Assembly (NCBI GenBank): GCA_023381645.1
Contig: JAMCRJ010000061.1
Span: 1-38,739, forward strand
Source of the DNA: Gammaproteobacteria bacterium
GTDB taxonomy: Bacteria; Pseudomonadota; Gammaproteobacteria; Acidithiobacillales; Acidithiobacillaceae
Reading direction: 5' to 3'
DNA length: 38,739 nt
Part shown: one piece after another, positions 1-8,656 of the stretch
Numbering within the stretch: position 1 is the first letter of the stretch
How the letters are laid out: the number at the start of each line of letters is the position of its first letter
Position numbers and translations under genes: made by a program
Notes under the pieces: model-generated
The model's input: only the letters and a program-made list of their open reading frames with translations
Database searches by the model: none
Told to the model about the DNA's origin: nothing

Positions 1-370
1 ATTGGGCGGCTGCGCGCAAGGCTGCCGCAGCGCCGGTGCTGGCACCGAAATAACCCAGGGGCAGGCCCGCTGCCTCCGGCTGTCGCTGTGTCCAGCGGGT
101 AGCTAAAGCCAGGCGCTCGCTCAGCAGACCGATATCGAAGCGGGTGGCATATACCCGATCCTCCTCTTCGGTCAGCAGATCAAAGAGCAAGGTAGCAATA
201 CCGCCGTCACGCAGCACCTGCGCCACGTAATTATTCCTGGGACTTAGGCGGCTGCTGCCGCTGCCGTGAGCAAAGAGCACCAGGCCGAGGGCGTTTTCGG
301 GAATCACCCAGTTGCCTTCCAATCTCAACCCTTCTGCCGAAATGTGAACGGACCGTTCTGACCCTACCAT
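1..370 (-). CDS. Alpha/beta hydrolase, dienelactone-hydrolase-like (C-terminus beyond window)
   Basis: Reading the minus strand from an ATG at 370, about 123 codons are open and run off the left edge. A strong ribosome binding site (GGGAGGT) lies 5 nt before the start. The protein shows an oxyanion-loop motif HGSGSS near residue 35 and a nucleophile elbow GASTGA near residue 113, the usual layout of the dienelactone hydrolase branch of alpha/beta hydrolases. The catalytic Asp and His would lie outside the window. There is no signal peptide, so it is probably cytoplasmic. The substrate cannot be told. It is divergent in context from the plus-strand genes and runs in the same direction as the heat-shock gene at 532-969. 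Confidence 0.75.
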   Translation of the reverse strand, partial: MVGSERSVHISAEGLRLEGNWVIPENALGLVLFAHGSGSSRLSPRNNYVAQVLRDGGIATLLFDLLTEEEDRVYATRFDIGLLSERLALATRWTQRQPEAAGLPLGYFGASTGAAAALRAAAQ

Positions 371-531
371 GCCTTACCTCCCGTTGACCGATCAACTCGC
401 TCATGACAACAATGGTCACGGCCAATCGTGCCAAAAATCCGGGCGTCATCCCAAAACCCCTGCATAGCAGCCAGAATACAGCAGGTAAATGCTGCATCCG
501 ACACGCACGGCGGAGCGGTTTGCGGGCGCAA

Positions 532-969
532 TTACTCCACTTTCACTTCAATGGCATTATGCTTCGCCCGAGCACTTTTGGGCACCTGAAGATTCAGCAT
601 ACCATCCTTGAACGTGGCTTTTATGTTGGATTCGTCAACATTATCTGGCAGCGTAAAGCTACGGATGAAACTTCCGTAGTATCGCTCGATTCTATGAAAT
701 TTTTTCCCTTTCTCCTCCTTCTCCTGCTTCCGTTCCCCCTGGATGGTAAGCACCCCTTTATCCACACTGACTTTGACATCTTCTTTCTTGACCTCAGGTA
801 TTTCGGCCTTGATCAGGAACTCGTTATCAGTCTCGCTAATATCAACGCGGGGCGACCAATCACCCGCTGTTATGAGTTCCTGACGCCGGGAAGGCCAACC
901 CATCGACATTATATAGCGGTCGAACATGTCGTCTATTTCACGCAGTGGTTCCCATTTCATAAGTGCCAT
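532..969 (-). CDS. Small heat shock protein, Hsp20 / alpha-crystallin family
   Basis: 145 residues, the usual size of a bacterial Hsp20. The alpha-crystallin domain spans roughly residues 40-140: the opening motif PRVDISETDNEFLIKAEIP, the central strand with GVLTIQGER, and the closing GMLNLQVPKS. This family forms ATP-independent oligomers that hold unfolding proteins for refolding by DnaK and ClpB. The start ATG at 969 is supported by AGGAG 7 nt upstream. It is a single-gene unit; an extended -10 element lies about 115 nt upstream of the start. I see no convincing heat-shock sigma-factor promoter. Confidence 0.95.
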   Translation of the reverse strand: MALMKWEPLREIDDMFDRYIMSMGWPSRRQELITAGDWSPRVDISETDNEFLIKAEIPEVKKEDVKVSVDKGVLTIQGERKQEKEEKGKKFHRIERYYGSFIRSFTLPDNVDESNIKATFKDGMLNLQVPKSARAKHNAIEVKVE

Positions 970-1307
970 GTTATTGCTCCTGAATGATGCGGGACGGGGC
1001 CCTCACCTTGCAGGATCGCCCGCGTTCTGTCCGGCAAGGCCTGGCGCTGCGCTGTTGAATCTCAACGCCAGTCCATTTCATTATAGCAATGGATTCCCGC
1101 ACCATGGTGGTGCGCATCACTCTGGGATTCCGCAGGGGGTGCCCCGGTGGTGACAGATATCGTGGCGGGTGCCGCCCTCGTTGTCATGGCTGGCGACGCG
1201 ACCATTGCCGGCTGGTCTACAATTGCAGAATCAGGCTTGTTGCTTTCCGTAAACCCGCGACGGTACGTCGTCATGGAAGTTATATGGCGACTACAAGGAG
1301 GTGTTTC
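970..1307. other. Gene-free stretch between Hsp20 and alcohol dehydrogenase genes
   Basis: 338 nt between divergently read genes. It holds the Hsp20 extended -10 element and, at its right end, the AAGGAGG ribosome binding site of the dehydrogenase. Several short open frames cross it but none has a plausible start site or recognisable product. I see nothing else I can support. Confidence 0.5.
1080..1088 (-). promoter_or_regulatory. Extended -10 promoter element, probably for the Hsp20 gene
   Basis: On the minus strand the bases read TGCTATAAT, a perfect extended -10 (TGn plus TATAAT). No clear -35 hexamer lies at the right distance. The predicted start of transcription would leave a leader of about 110 nt before the Hsp20 start codon. 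That leader contains a short inverted repeat (GTTGA-GAT-TCAAC). Confidence 0.45.
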
Positions 1308-2315
1308 ATGCATGCCATGGTTCTGGAAGAGGTGGGTAGGCCTTTGGTGCCCACTGAATTGCCGCGACCGCGGCCACAGCCGGGCCAGGTCCTGGTAAAA
1401 ATACTGGCGTGCGGAGTGTGCCGTACCGATCTGCATGTAGTGGACGGTGAATTGCCCAACCCCAAACTACCACTCGTTCCCGGCCATGAAGTAGTCGGCC
1501 AGATAGAATCGGTGGGAAGCCCCGATATTTCCTTACAGACCGGTCAGATGGTGGGAATTCCCTGGCTCGCATGGACCTGCGGTGCCTGCGAATATTGTCG
1601 AGCAGGACGGGAGAATCTTTGTGACCAGGCGCGTTTTCATGGCTACACCGTGGATGGCGGTTACGCCGAGTATATGGTCGCCGATGCGCGTTACTGCTTC
1701 CCTCTTCCAGACATTTACGCCAATCCGGAAGGTGCCCCGCTGTTGTGTGCGGGGCTCATCGGCTTTCGGGCCTTACGTTTTGCCGCGGGAAGACGACGCC
1801 TGGGTCTTTATGGATTCGGCGCTGCCGCGCATTTACTGATTCAGGTAGCGCGTTATCAAGGCATGGAGGTCTATGCATTTACCCGCCCGGGCGATAGCAA
1901 GGCACAGGATCTAGCGATCAAATTGGGGGCTGTGTGGGTAGGTGGATCGGAGGTCCTGCCGCCACAACCGCTGGATGCGGCAATTTTGTTTGCACCGGTT
2001 GGAGCCCTGATACCTATTGCTCTTCAGGCGGTCAAGAAAGGGGGTGTTGTGATCAGTGCGGGGATTCACATGTCGGATATCCCAGCTTTCCCCTATTCCT
2101 TACTCTGGGAGGAGCGACAGGTGCGATCGGTTGCCAACCTGACGCGCAAAGATGCCGAGGACTATTTCCCACTGGCACGACGGGTCCCGGTGCAAAGCCA
2201 TATCACGACGTATCCTTTGGCCATGGCGAATGTGGCATTGGCGGATTTGAGAGGTGGCGCGGTCCACGGTGCCGCGGTACTGGTTATGGGGGCATGGCAG
2301 GAACGCGAGACGTGA
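1308..2315 (+). CDS. Zinc-dependent alcohol dehydrogenase (MDR family)
   Basis: 335 residues from the ATG at 1308, which has AAGGAGG 6 nt upstream; the longer upstream frame has no such site. The catalytic zinc ligands are visible as C38 (GVCRTD) and H60-E61 (GHEVVG). The structural zinc loop has four cysteines: C91, C94, C97 and C105. A Rossmann fold for NAD(P) binding starts near residue 163 (GLYGFGAAAHL). The family oxidises alcohols or reduces aldehydes with a nicotinamide cofactor in the cytoplasm; the physiological substrate is unknown. The sequence looks like the AdhP/AdhA-like group. Its stop codon overlaps the GTG start of the L,D-transpeptidase, so the two are translationally coupled. 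Confidence 0.93.
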   Translation: MHAMVLEEVGRPLVPTELPRPRPQPGQVLVKILACGVCRTDLHVVDGELPNPKLPLVPGHEVVGQIESVGSPDISLQTGQMVGIPWLAWTCGACEYCRAGRENLCDQARFHGYTVDGGYAEYMVADARYCFPLPDIYANPEGAPLLCAGLIGFRALRFAAGRRRLGLYGFGAAAHLLIQVARYQGMEVYAFTRPGDSKAQDLAIKLGAVWVGGSEVLPPQPLDAAILFAPVGALIPIALQAVKKGGVVISAGIHMSDIPAFPYSLLWEERQVRSVANLTRKDAEDYFPLARRVPVQSHITTYPLAMANVALADLRGGAVHGAAVLVMGAWQERET

Positions 2316-3094
2316 AAAGGATATGGATTCTGATGGTCCTGTTATGGCCCGCTTCTGCTGCTGGCGGCGGCGCACTCGCGGCAACAACGCCGGCACCAGC
2401 TTGGTTGCGTGTTGCCCGCGCGCTTGCGCAAATGCACTATTTACCAGGGCAAGTGGGCTGGACCGGGCTAGGGGGGGAAAACCCACAAATTTGGTGGTTA
2501 TGGCCGTCAGGCACGCCGCCTTCACTGCAGATGCTCACCCCGAACTCTCCGGGATCGCCCTTGCTCTTCGGGGCACTGGATTTTTTTGCCAAGGTGCACG
2601 GGCTGCCATGGTCCAACCAAAGCAGCGACTGGTTTGATCATGACAACCGCCATCGCCTTTATGCGGCTGTCCTTGCCGCCCATCGGCGCGGAGAAGACGC
2701 GCCAAAGCCGTTTGTGTGGGTTTATGTGCGCAAAGGCACGCCAGAAACGTTGTCCATCTGGCGCTACAACGCGGAAACGGATAGGGGTAAATGGGTGTTG
2801 CAAAGCCCGACCAATACCGGGGTGCCCGGTGCGATCACCCCCAACGGTACCTGGGCAGTCTACGCGCGCTTTCTGAGTACGCGAATGACCGGTTGTTTTC
2901 CCCATGGCGAGTGTTATAACGATTCAGGCGTGCGCTTCGTCAACTACTTCTGGGATGGCCGTGCGGTGCACTATTTTCCCCGTCTTGCGTACGGGTTTCG
3001 GCAAAGTAACGGTTGTGTGGAACTGCCGTTAAAGGCGGCACAAAGAGCCTATGGAATGATGCATATCGGTACGCCGGTGACGGTGGCGCCATGA
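2312..3094 (+). CDS. L,D-transpeptidase (YkuD domain), secreted
   Basis: 260 residues from GTG 2312 (GTGA overlap with the preceding gene). A Sec signal peptide covers about residues 1-24 (MKRIWILMVLLWPASA followed by small residues). The YkuD catalytic motif appears near the end as SNGCVELP with nucleophile Cys at about residue 235. These enzymes form 3-3 crosslinks in peptidoglycan or attach proteins to it in the periplasm. The frame is open far upstream (from 1934), but that part is the antisense-free shadow of the dehydrogenase and is not used. Coupling to a cytoplasmic dehydrogenase has no obvious functional reason. Confidence 0.88.
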   Translation: MKRIWILMVLLWPASAAGGGALAATTPAPAWLRVARALAQMHYLPGQVGWTGLGGENPQIWWLWPSGTPPSLQMLTPNSPGSPLLFGALDFFAKVHGLPWSNQSSDWFDHDNRHRLYAAVLAAHRRGEDAPKPFVWVYVRKGTPETLSIWRYNAETDRGKWVLQSPTNTGVPGAITPNGTWAVYARFLSTRMTGCFPHGECYNDSGVRFVNYFWDGRAVHYFPRLAYGFRQSNGCVELPLKAAQRAYGMMHIGTPVTVAP

Positions 3095-3416
3095 TACGTT
3101 TGAGGCGGCTCAGCGGGAGAGATAATCCATAGTAATCAGGATAAGGTCGCAGTGCGCCTTCTGGTGTTGCCTCCTTCCGCATTTCAAAAGGGGTTGCAAA
3201 TCAGAATGACGCTGGACGGAAAAATCCGACCTCATGTGCGGACGCGCGCATCTTTCACCATGACTCATGTATACCGTGGGAAAATCGTGACCGTGTCCCC
3301 CGTGGTGGGTGTTTTATCCATGGCATGCTTCCCGTTTATTTCATGCCGCTTCCATTCATTAGGCCTGGCAACGGATATATGGGCTGGGGTCAAAAGATTC
3401 CCAAAGAGAGGGCTTA
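3095..3416. other. Gene-free stretch before the M48 protease gene
   Basis: 322 nt between two plus-strand genes. A frame at 3152-3457 is open but lacks a ribosome binding site and a recognisable product, so I do not call it. No clear terminator or promoter is visible apart from AGAGAGGG, which serves the next gene. Confidence 0.4.
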
Positions 3417-4358
3417 ATGTTGCGTTGGCGTTGGCACCATCTTGTCAATTGGCTTGAATCGACAGGCATCATCAGCGCGATGTTGTTGCTGATGATGTGG
3501 ATCGGTTGGCTCCTGGGTGGAGTAGATACGCTTTACGTGATGTTGGGTGCGGGCATTCTGTTTATTTTATTTGCGCCCCGGCTGATGCCACAATTACTCA
3601 TTCGTAGAATGGGAGCGGAAGTCATTACACCCGGGCAATCGCCGCTGCTCTTCGATATGGTGCAAAGATTGTCCGAACGCTCCGGGCTGGAACATTTTCC
3701 GACCTTGTATCACCTGCCCACCCCTGCCCTGAATGCATTTTCCACCGGACTGGATGCACATGTGTCCTTGGTGATTTCCGATGGCCTGCTGCGCACACTT
3801 GATGGGCGTGAACTGGCTGCTGTGTTGGCACATGAGATCTCCCATATCCGCCACAAGGATATCTGGGTCATGATTGTTGCGGATCTCTTCAGCCAGATGA
3901 CATGGACGTTCTGTTTGCTGGGCCAGGTTTTGATCCTGATCAATTTACCCTTATGGATCATGCATAAGTACACCATGCCATGGGGACTGATTTTTTTGCT
4001 GATGGTCGCACCCTCGGTAAGTATGTCGTTGCAATTGGTTCTTTCTCGCACACGTGAGTTTGAGGCGGATCGTGGTGCCATGGAACTCACCCATGACCCC
4101 CAGGGTCTGGCCAGCGCACTGCAAAAGATGGAAGATGCCCAGGAACGGGAAATGAAAATACTGTTCCCCAAACTGGGGAGAGTAGCCGTTCCCTCGTGGT
4201 TACGCACCCATCCGAGGACAGAAGAACGCATTCGCCGACTTTTCGCCACAGCGCGTCCCTTGAGCCATCCGGAAATATGGGCATGGGACCACGGTGTAAG
4301 TCTGCCCATAGCCAAAGACCTGCCACGCTGGCGTCACCTGTCGGGTTTTCGCTGGTAG
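3417..4358 (+). CDS. HtpX-like M48 family zinc metalloprotease, membrane-bound
   Basis: 313 residues. Two hydrophobic segments come early (about 17-35 and 40-55) and two more at about 155-178 and 187-208. The zinc-binding HEXXH motif is HEISH at residues 139-143, and the third ligand is Glu214 in the downstream REFEAD motif. This matches HtpX-type proteases, which degrade misfolded inner-membrane proteins with the active site on the cytoplasmic side. The start ATG follows AGAGAGGG. A C-terminal segment with THPRTEERIRRL is also typical of the family. It stands alone. Confidence 0.9.
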   Translation: MLRWRWHHLVNWLESTGIISAMLLLMMWIGWLLGGVDTLYVMLGAGILFILFAPRLMPQLLIRRMGAEVITPGQSPLLFDMVQRLSERSGLEHFPTLYHLPTPALNAFSTGLDAHVSLVISDGLLRTLDGRELAAVLAHEISHIRHKDIWVMIVADLFSQMTWTFCLLGQVLILINLPLWIMHKYTMPWGLIFLLMVAPSVSMSLQLVLSRTREFEADRGAMELTHDPQGLASALQKMEDAQEREMKILFPKLGRVAVPSWLRTHPRTEERIRRLFATARPLSHPEIWAWDHGVSLPIAKDLPRWRHLSGFRW

Positions 4359-4462
4359 TGGGGACAGCGCATTACTTTCTCACGGCAGGAATCCCCATTG
4401 GCTGGCACCCCGTATAGCTCACGGCGGGCGCAATTCACGGTTTTACCAAAGGAGATAACCCC

Positions 4463-5992
4463 TTGGCGGCAAGCGCAATTCATGCGACTACCCCTCCTGA
4501 ATCATCCCAAGAGCATCGTTGGCTGATCACCATCGCCTTCATGCTGGCGATGGTGATGGTCTTGTTGGACATGACCGTAGTGAGCGTGGCGCTGCCCTAT
4601 ATGATGGGAACCTTGGCTGCTACGCCGAACCGGATCACTTGGGTGCTCACCGCCTATCTGGCCGCCAACGCAGTCACTATACCATTGACCAGCCATCTTG
4701 CCGCCCTCTTTGGGCGGCGGCGTCTTTTCCTCATCAGTGTTTCCGGTTTTGTCATTGCCTCGGGGCTGTGCGGGGCGAGCCAGACTTTGGCGGAAATCGT
4801 CTTTTTACGCACCCTGCAAGGGGGATTCGGCGCGCTCATGGTGGTCTTGGCTCAATCCACCATGGTCGACCTCTTTCCGGGCAAGGAACGGGGGCGAGCC
4901 ATGGCCATTTGGGGCATGGTGCTGATGGTGGCGCCGGCCATGGGTCCGGTTTTGGGTGGCTATATCACGCAGCACATGGGCTGGCGTTGGCTGTTCTACA
5001 TCAACCTTCCCGTCGGGATTTTTTCGCTCTTGCTGGGTGCCGCCACCATGCGGGAGAGCGAAAGAAAAAATCTGTCCACCGACTGGCCGGGTCTGTTGCT
5101 CATGGCGATTGGAATCGGCTGCCTGCAAATCGTGCTGTCACGGGGTAATGAGGATTATTGGTTTGACTCCAGACTCATCGTGGCCCTGTCGATCCTCGCG
5201 GTTTTTGGTATCCTCACCTTTTTGCTGCGGGGATGGATGATCGCCGACAACATCATCAATCTCCATCTCTTTCGCGACCGCAGTTTCGCTACCGCCACGC
5301 TGATCACCGGCGTATTCGGCCTTGGCCTCTTCGGCACCACCGCCATGCAGCCGCTCATGCTGGAGGGGCTGCTGAATTACATGCCGGAAACCATCGGCTG
5401 GGTCATGTTTCCGCGCGGCGTTGCCAGCGCCGTTACCATGATGATCGTTGGGCGCTTCATCAATCGTTACCAGCCGCGACTTTTTATCGTAGCCGGGGTT
5501 TTGCTGACCGGGATCAGTACCTGGATCATGACCAGTTACAGTCTGTATATCAGTCCTGTTTGGGTCATTTATCCCGGTATTATCCGGGGGATCGGCATGG
5601 GGATGATCTTCGTGCCCCTTACCGTCATCGCCTTCGATACCCTGCCGCTTGCGGTATCGGCGGAAGCCAGCGGCATTTTCAACCTCGCCCGCACCCTCGG
5701 GAATTCCATCGGCATCGCCATCGACGGTACCGTGCTCACGAATGAGACCCAGATCAACTGGAACCAGTTGGGCGGACACATCAATACCTTCAGTGCGACG
5801 CTGCCGAATTGGCTGCAAGCCAGCGGATTGGCACCACAGGATCCTCGCGTCTGGGCATTGCTCGGTCAGACCTTATTCAGCCAGGCCGAAATGATCGGCT
5901 TCCTGGACGTGTTTCAGTGGATCACCATCATCTTCTTTTGCTTGTTACCCCTGATATTGCTCATCCCCAAGCGTATTCTTCCAACAGGTTAA
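4463..5992 (+). CDS. DHA2-family MFS multidrug exporter (EmrB/QacA type)
   Basis: 509 residues, the usual length for 14-helix proton-driven drug exporters. Diagnostic motifs are LDMTVVSVALPYM in helix 1, the loop motif LAALFGRRRLF between helices 2 and 3, and GWRWLFYINLPVG after helix 5. The start is a TTG at 4463 with AAAGGAG 8 nt upstream; no better ATG fits before the first helix. EmrB normally works with an EmrA adaptor and an outer-membrane channel, but neither is adjacent, so the substrate and partners are open. Confidence 0.92.
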   Translation: MAASAIHATTPPESSQEHRWLITIAFMLAMVMVLLDMTVVSVALPYMMGTLAATPNRITWVLTAYLAANAVTIPLTSHLAALFGRRRLFLISVSGFVIASGLCGASQTLAEIVFLRTLQGGFGALMVVLAQSTMVDLFPGKERGRAMAIWGMVLMVAPAMGPVLGGYITQHMGWRWLFYINLPVGIFSLLLGAATMRESERKNLSTDWPGLLLMAIGIGCLQIVLSRGNEDYWFDSRLIVALSILAVFGILTFLLRGWMIADNIINLHLFRDRSFATATLITGVFGLGLFGTTAMQPLMLEGLLNYMPETIGWVMFPRGVASAVTMMIVGRFINRYQPRLFIVAGVLLTGISTWIMTSYSLYISPVWVIYPGIIRGIGMGMIFVPLTVIAFDTLPLAVSAEASGIFNLARTLGNSIGIAIDGTVLTNETQINWNQLGGHINTFSATLPNWLQASGLAPQDPRVWALLGQTLFSQAEMIGFLDVFQWITIIFFCLLPLILLIPKRILPTG

Positions 5993-6211
5993 GCCGAGAT
6001 GACCGGTACGGATGGGACGAGAATGGACAGGAGGAGCGTCCGGAAGCCCGCGTTGGTGGTGCAGCTTCAGCCAGAGATCCCCGAAGCGCCACACCCGACG
6101 GTAGGCTTCGCTCTCCCAGCCGTCCACCTGATTATGGGTTTGGCGGCGCAAGGCCCAGACCGTGAGATCCAGGCGAAAGGGCGGGCGCGGCGCGAGGGTG
6201 AAAAATCCCAT
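5993..6211 (-). pseudogene. Fragment resembling the N-terminus of an AlkA-like DNA glycosylase
   Basis: On the minus strand from an ATG at 6211 the frame reads FTLAPRPPFRLDLTVWALRR and continues to about KLHHQRG. I recall this as the beginning of DNA-3-methyladenine glycosylase 2-type proteins, with their N-terminal TATA-like domain. The similarity then ends against the 3' end of the exporter gene and no glycosylase helix-hairpin-helix or catalytic Asp follows. It is therefore a truncated relic. The identification rests on memory of the family and is moderate at best. Confidence 0.4.
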
Positions 6212-6362
6212 GCTAGCGCGTCAGGTCCGGCCGATAGCTGCCTCCGGATTCTTCGAGTTCCTGCCACCATACTCCAGAAAGCCTGGAATGAACCTAAAAA
6301 AGCAGTTACGGCCCGGCCAGAGCAGGAATCGCCCCATCGGGTAACCACGGTGATTGGGTAAT

Positions 6363-7864
6363 TTAGGCGACGATGTAGCGCACGAGGAGGTCCCATGGCT
6401 GGCGCCCCAGCAACCGCTCCGCAGTCTGGCGAACCGCCCGTAAGCCTCGGCGGATATTCTCAATTCCGCGCTCGACCTTTTTCTGCGCGGCATGCATGAG
6501 CGTCAGGTAAAGCTGGGTCTGTCCAGCGTGTTTCGTGCTTCGGCCTATGGCGGACAGCAGCAATGGACGGCTGGTGATAGCCTCTCGCCGGGATTCCGGA
6601 AAGGCCAGTCGGGTATACCAGCTCCACCAGTTATACACCAGTCCCACCGCACGGGCAGAAAGTCGGCAACGCGCCAGATCCCGGGTGGTGTAGCCACCCC
6701 ACCCCCATTGATTCTTGAGTTCGTCAAAACCGTTCTCCGCATCCACCCGGTCCCGGTACATCTGCGCGATGCCCAGAATACTTTCTGTAAGATCCGTCAC
6801 CAGCACGGCGTATTCGTAGACCTTGGTCTGTCGCCGGTCCACGAAAGCAAATTCCAGTTGGCCCTGCTGTTCCTGGGTGGCGATCAGGTTTTGCTTCAGC
6901 AAACGCCGGAGAATGACCACCCGACGGCTCTGCTGCCACCCGGCCAGTTGAATACGATCCTCGCGACCTTCCCAACCCTGTCCCGCATCCACCCAGTCCC
7001 GGCGGGTAAAAACCCGCTGCAGCAGGCGCTTGACGCGGGGTGACTGACGTAATTTGAACAGGTACGGCTGCTGCCGGGACTCCATTTCCCGAATAACGGC
7101 GTCATTACCAAAACCACAGTCGCCACGGACCAGATAAGGGCGCTGTTCAGTATTCAGGGAGTCCAGTACGCGGTTCAGTCCTGGTTGGACATGGTTGGAG
7201 GCCGTGGTGTTGCCGGCCGTGACTTCCACATCCAGCAGCAGACGAGATTGCCCATCCAGTACGCGTGATAGGCGTGGGACGGACGCCCCGGTTTGTGCGG
7301 ATTGTAGCCCACTTCCGCCCCTTCCTGATGCCCGAACAAGGTTTTGATGGTGGTATCGATATCGAGAATCCAGGGCGTGTGACAGGCCGCTGTTACGCTT
7401 TTGAACAAATGCTTGCGCATCCATTCGGTCCCTTCGGCTTCGGGGATTTTCCCCAGCGCCCGGCGCAGAGCGTCTTCGCTGACGATCTTGCTCATCCCCA
7501 GGATTTAGGGACTCACGCCATCACTGCGTAATGCCGTGACGTGTGCGTAGCGTCGGTGACCTGCCAGGATGGAGAGATTCCAGGTGCCCAATACATCGCG
7601 CTTCTTCGGGGCATTGGGGCTGTTGTAGATCAAGGGGCATTCTTCTACCCAGGCATCAAACAAACCGCTGACCTCCAGAAACTCAGCAAAGAACACCAAC
7701 TGGCCAAAGGGAGTAGCGGCCGATTCCGGATCCCAGGATACCTGAACGCGACCGCCCAGTGTGTCCACGACCATGGCTTTTACTGCCGCAGGAATGGCCT
7801 TTTGCGACCGATTTTCGTCATCACCCACAGGGTGAGCCTCCATGACAATGGAAAAACCAATCAT
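6363..7864 (-). pseudogene. IS1380-family transposase, inactivated
   Basis: The reading starts at ATG 7864 and shows WDPESAATPFGQLVFFAEFL and AHRRYAHVTALRSDGV. It then meets an in-frame TAA at 7505-7507, with no frame change: the same frame continues as ILGMSKIVSEDALRRALG. Near 7245-7260 a single-base indel moves the reading from HAYWMGNL to RLLLDVEVTAGNTTASNHV, and the rest is open to 6363. The DDE-type transposase core pieces are present (DIDTTIK, GDCGFGND, the ENGFDELKNQWGWGGYT region near the end). With one nonsense codon and one frameshift it should be inactive. I could not identify clean terminal inverted repeats. Confidence 0.85.
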
Positions 7865-7954
7865 ATCAAAGATATCCTGCCAAATCAGTAGAGGTAACTG
7901 CCGAATTTAGAATAATACGCTGGTCTATCATCAATTGATTTCTGGACTGCTTCG

Positions 7955-7983
7955 TTGTCAATTGAATAAAAACTCCATATTGT
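7955..7983 (+). promoter_or_regulatory. Candidate sigma-70 promoter upstream of the RiPP locus
   Basis: TTGTCA at 7955-7960 is separated by exactly 17 nt from TATTGT at 7978-7983. Each hexamer matches the consensus at four or more positions. It points towards the RiPP precursor gene but lies 465 nt upstream, with an IS30 remnant between, so it may equally be a chance match in AT-rich DNA or a promoter for the remnant. Confidence 0.3.
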
Positions 7984-8125
7984 CATGAACGTGCAAGAAT
8001 AGGTTCATAAATGTGTAACATAACTGTGTTAGGCTTAATGCAAAATGTTAGGTTTTTGGATTAAACAAGGGCGCGCCCTAGAATGAAGTGCAACACCTCT
8101 GGTCGAAGGTAGGCGGAGGTAAGGG

Positions 8126-8370
8126 ATGGTAAGAAAATATACGCAATTGATGCCCGATCAGCAGAACCAGATTCAGCGTGGTTTAAACCAAGGTGAGTAT
8201 TCGCGGCATTGCTAGGCAGCTGGGCAGGAGTCCCAGCACGATCAGGCGGAAGATTCGGCGAGGCTGCGTGACGCACGGACTTATGATGTAATGTGCGGTC
8301 GGGAAGAGGCCCAGAGGCGACGACGCGAGGGAGCCAGAAAGTTGACTGTTTCAATTTCTGCTATTGGTTG
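8126..8370 (+). pseudogene. IS30-family transposase, N-terminal remnant
   Basis: From ATG 8126 the frame reads KYTQLMPDQQNQIQRGLNQG, the typical IS30 transposase opening, and stops at an early TAG. Shifting frame gives IRGIARQLGRSPSTIRRKIR, the family's helix-turn-helix, followed by an arginine-rich stretch. The DDE catalytic domain is missing. It is therefore a short decayed relic lying directly upstream of the RiPP precursor. Confidence 0.65.
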
Positions 8371-8448
8371 AATGGAGGGGAAATTATGAACACATAGTTA
8401 ATAGATACCATTGAAAAAATTTTACCCCATTTCTATAGGAGAAACACA

Positions 8449-8586
8449 ATGTTTAAGATTTCAGCATTTGGTAACGACGTATTCAGCAATAACATCGGCA
8501 ACGTTCGTGGCAACCGACCATTGAGTTCGAGCGGCCAGGGCGGTATATACTGCTGTTGTTGCGCAGACTGCTGCTGCTGCGGATAA
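8449..8586 (+). CDS. Thiazole/oxazole-modified microcin (TOMM/LAP) precursor peptide
   Basis: 45 residues, with a very good ribosome binding site (AGGAG, 7 nt spacing). The leader contains two overlapping FxxxB-type recognition motifs, F7-GND-V11 and F12-SNN-I16, of the kind bound by leader-binding domains in streptolysin-type systems. A Ser/Gly hinge (SSSGQGG) precedes the C-terminal core IYCCCCADCCCCG, with eight cysteines at 35-38 and 41-44. A YcaO cyclodehydratase and a flavin dehydrogenase lie just downstream, so the cysteines are expected to become thiazolines and then thiazoles. A Gly-Gly at 31-32 is a possible leader cleavage site. No function or target can be read from the sequence. 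Confidence 0.88.
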   Translation: MFKISAFGNDVFSNNIGNVRGNRPLSSSGQGGIYCCCCADCCCCG

Positions 8587-8607
8587 TGACAATTAACTAG
8601 CCTTTAC

Positions 8608-8635
8608 GTGCGGCGCTTAAAGAGCCGCACTTTTT
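8608..8635 (+). terminator. Rho-independent terminator / attenuator after the precursor gene
   Basis: GTGCGGC (8608-8614) and GCCGCAC (8624-8630) form a perfect 7-bp GC-rich stem with a 9-nt loop, followed by five T residues. It sits between the precursor stop codon and the ribosome binding site of the next gene. Partial read-through would give many precursor transcripts per enzyme transcript, as seen in other RiPP operons such as the streptolysin S operon. Confidence 0.85.
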
Positions 8636-8656
8636 ATAGTTGTAATAGGAGGATAA

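Noticed and set aside
1147..1398. Short plus-strand frame starting MVTDIVAGAALVVMAG
   Set aside because: It overlaps the true start of the dehydrogenase gene in another frame, has no ribosome binding site, and matches no family I know.
8109..8120. GGCGGAGG match to the tRNA-Ser 3' end as an attachment-site duplicate
   Set aside because: Only eight bases match and the flanks differ; too short to support an att site.
8061..8354. Minus-strand frame of 97 codons before the RiPP locus
   Set aside because: It is antisense to the IS30 transposase relic, which explains the sequence better.
8411..8439. TTGAAA-N17-TATAGG promoter-like pair just before the precursor gene
   Set aside because: The -10 box overlaps the AGGAG ribosome binding site, which would give a leaderless transcript and waste a strong binding site; more likely chance.
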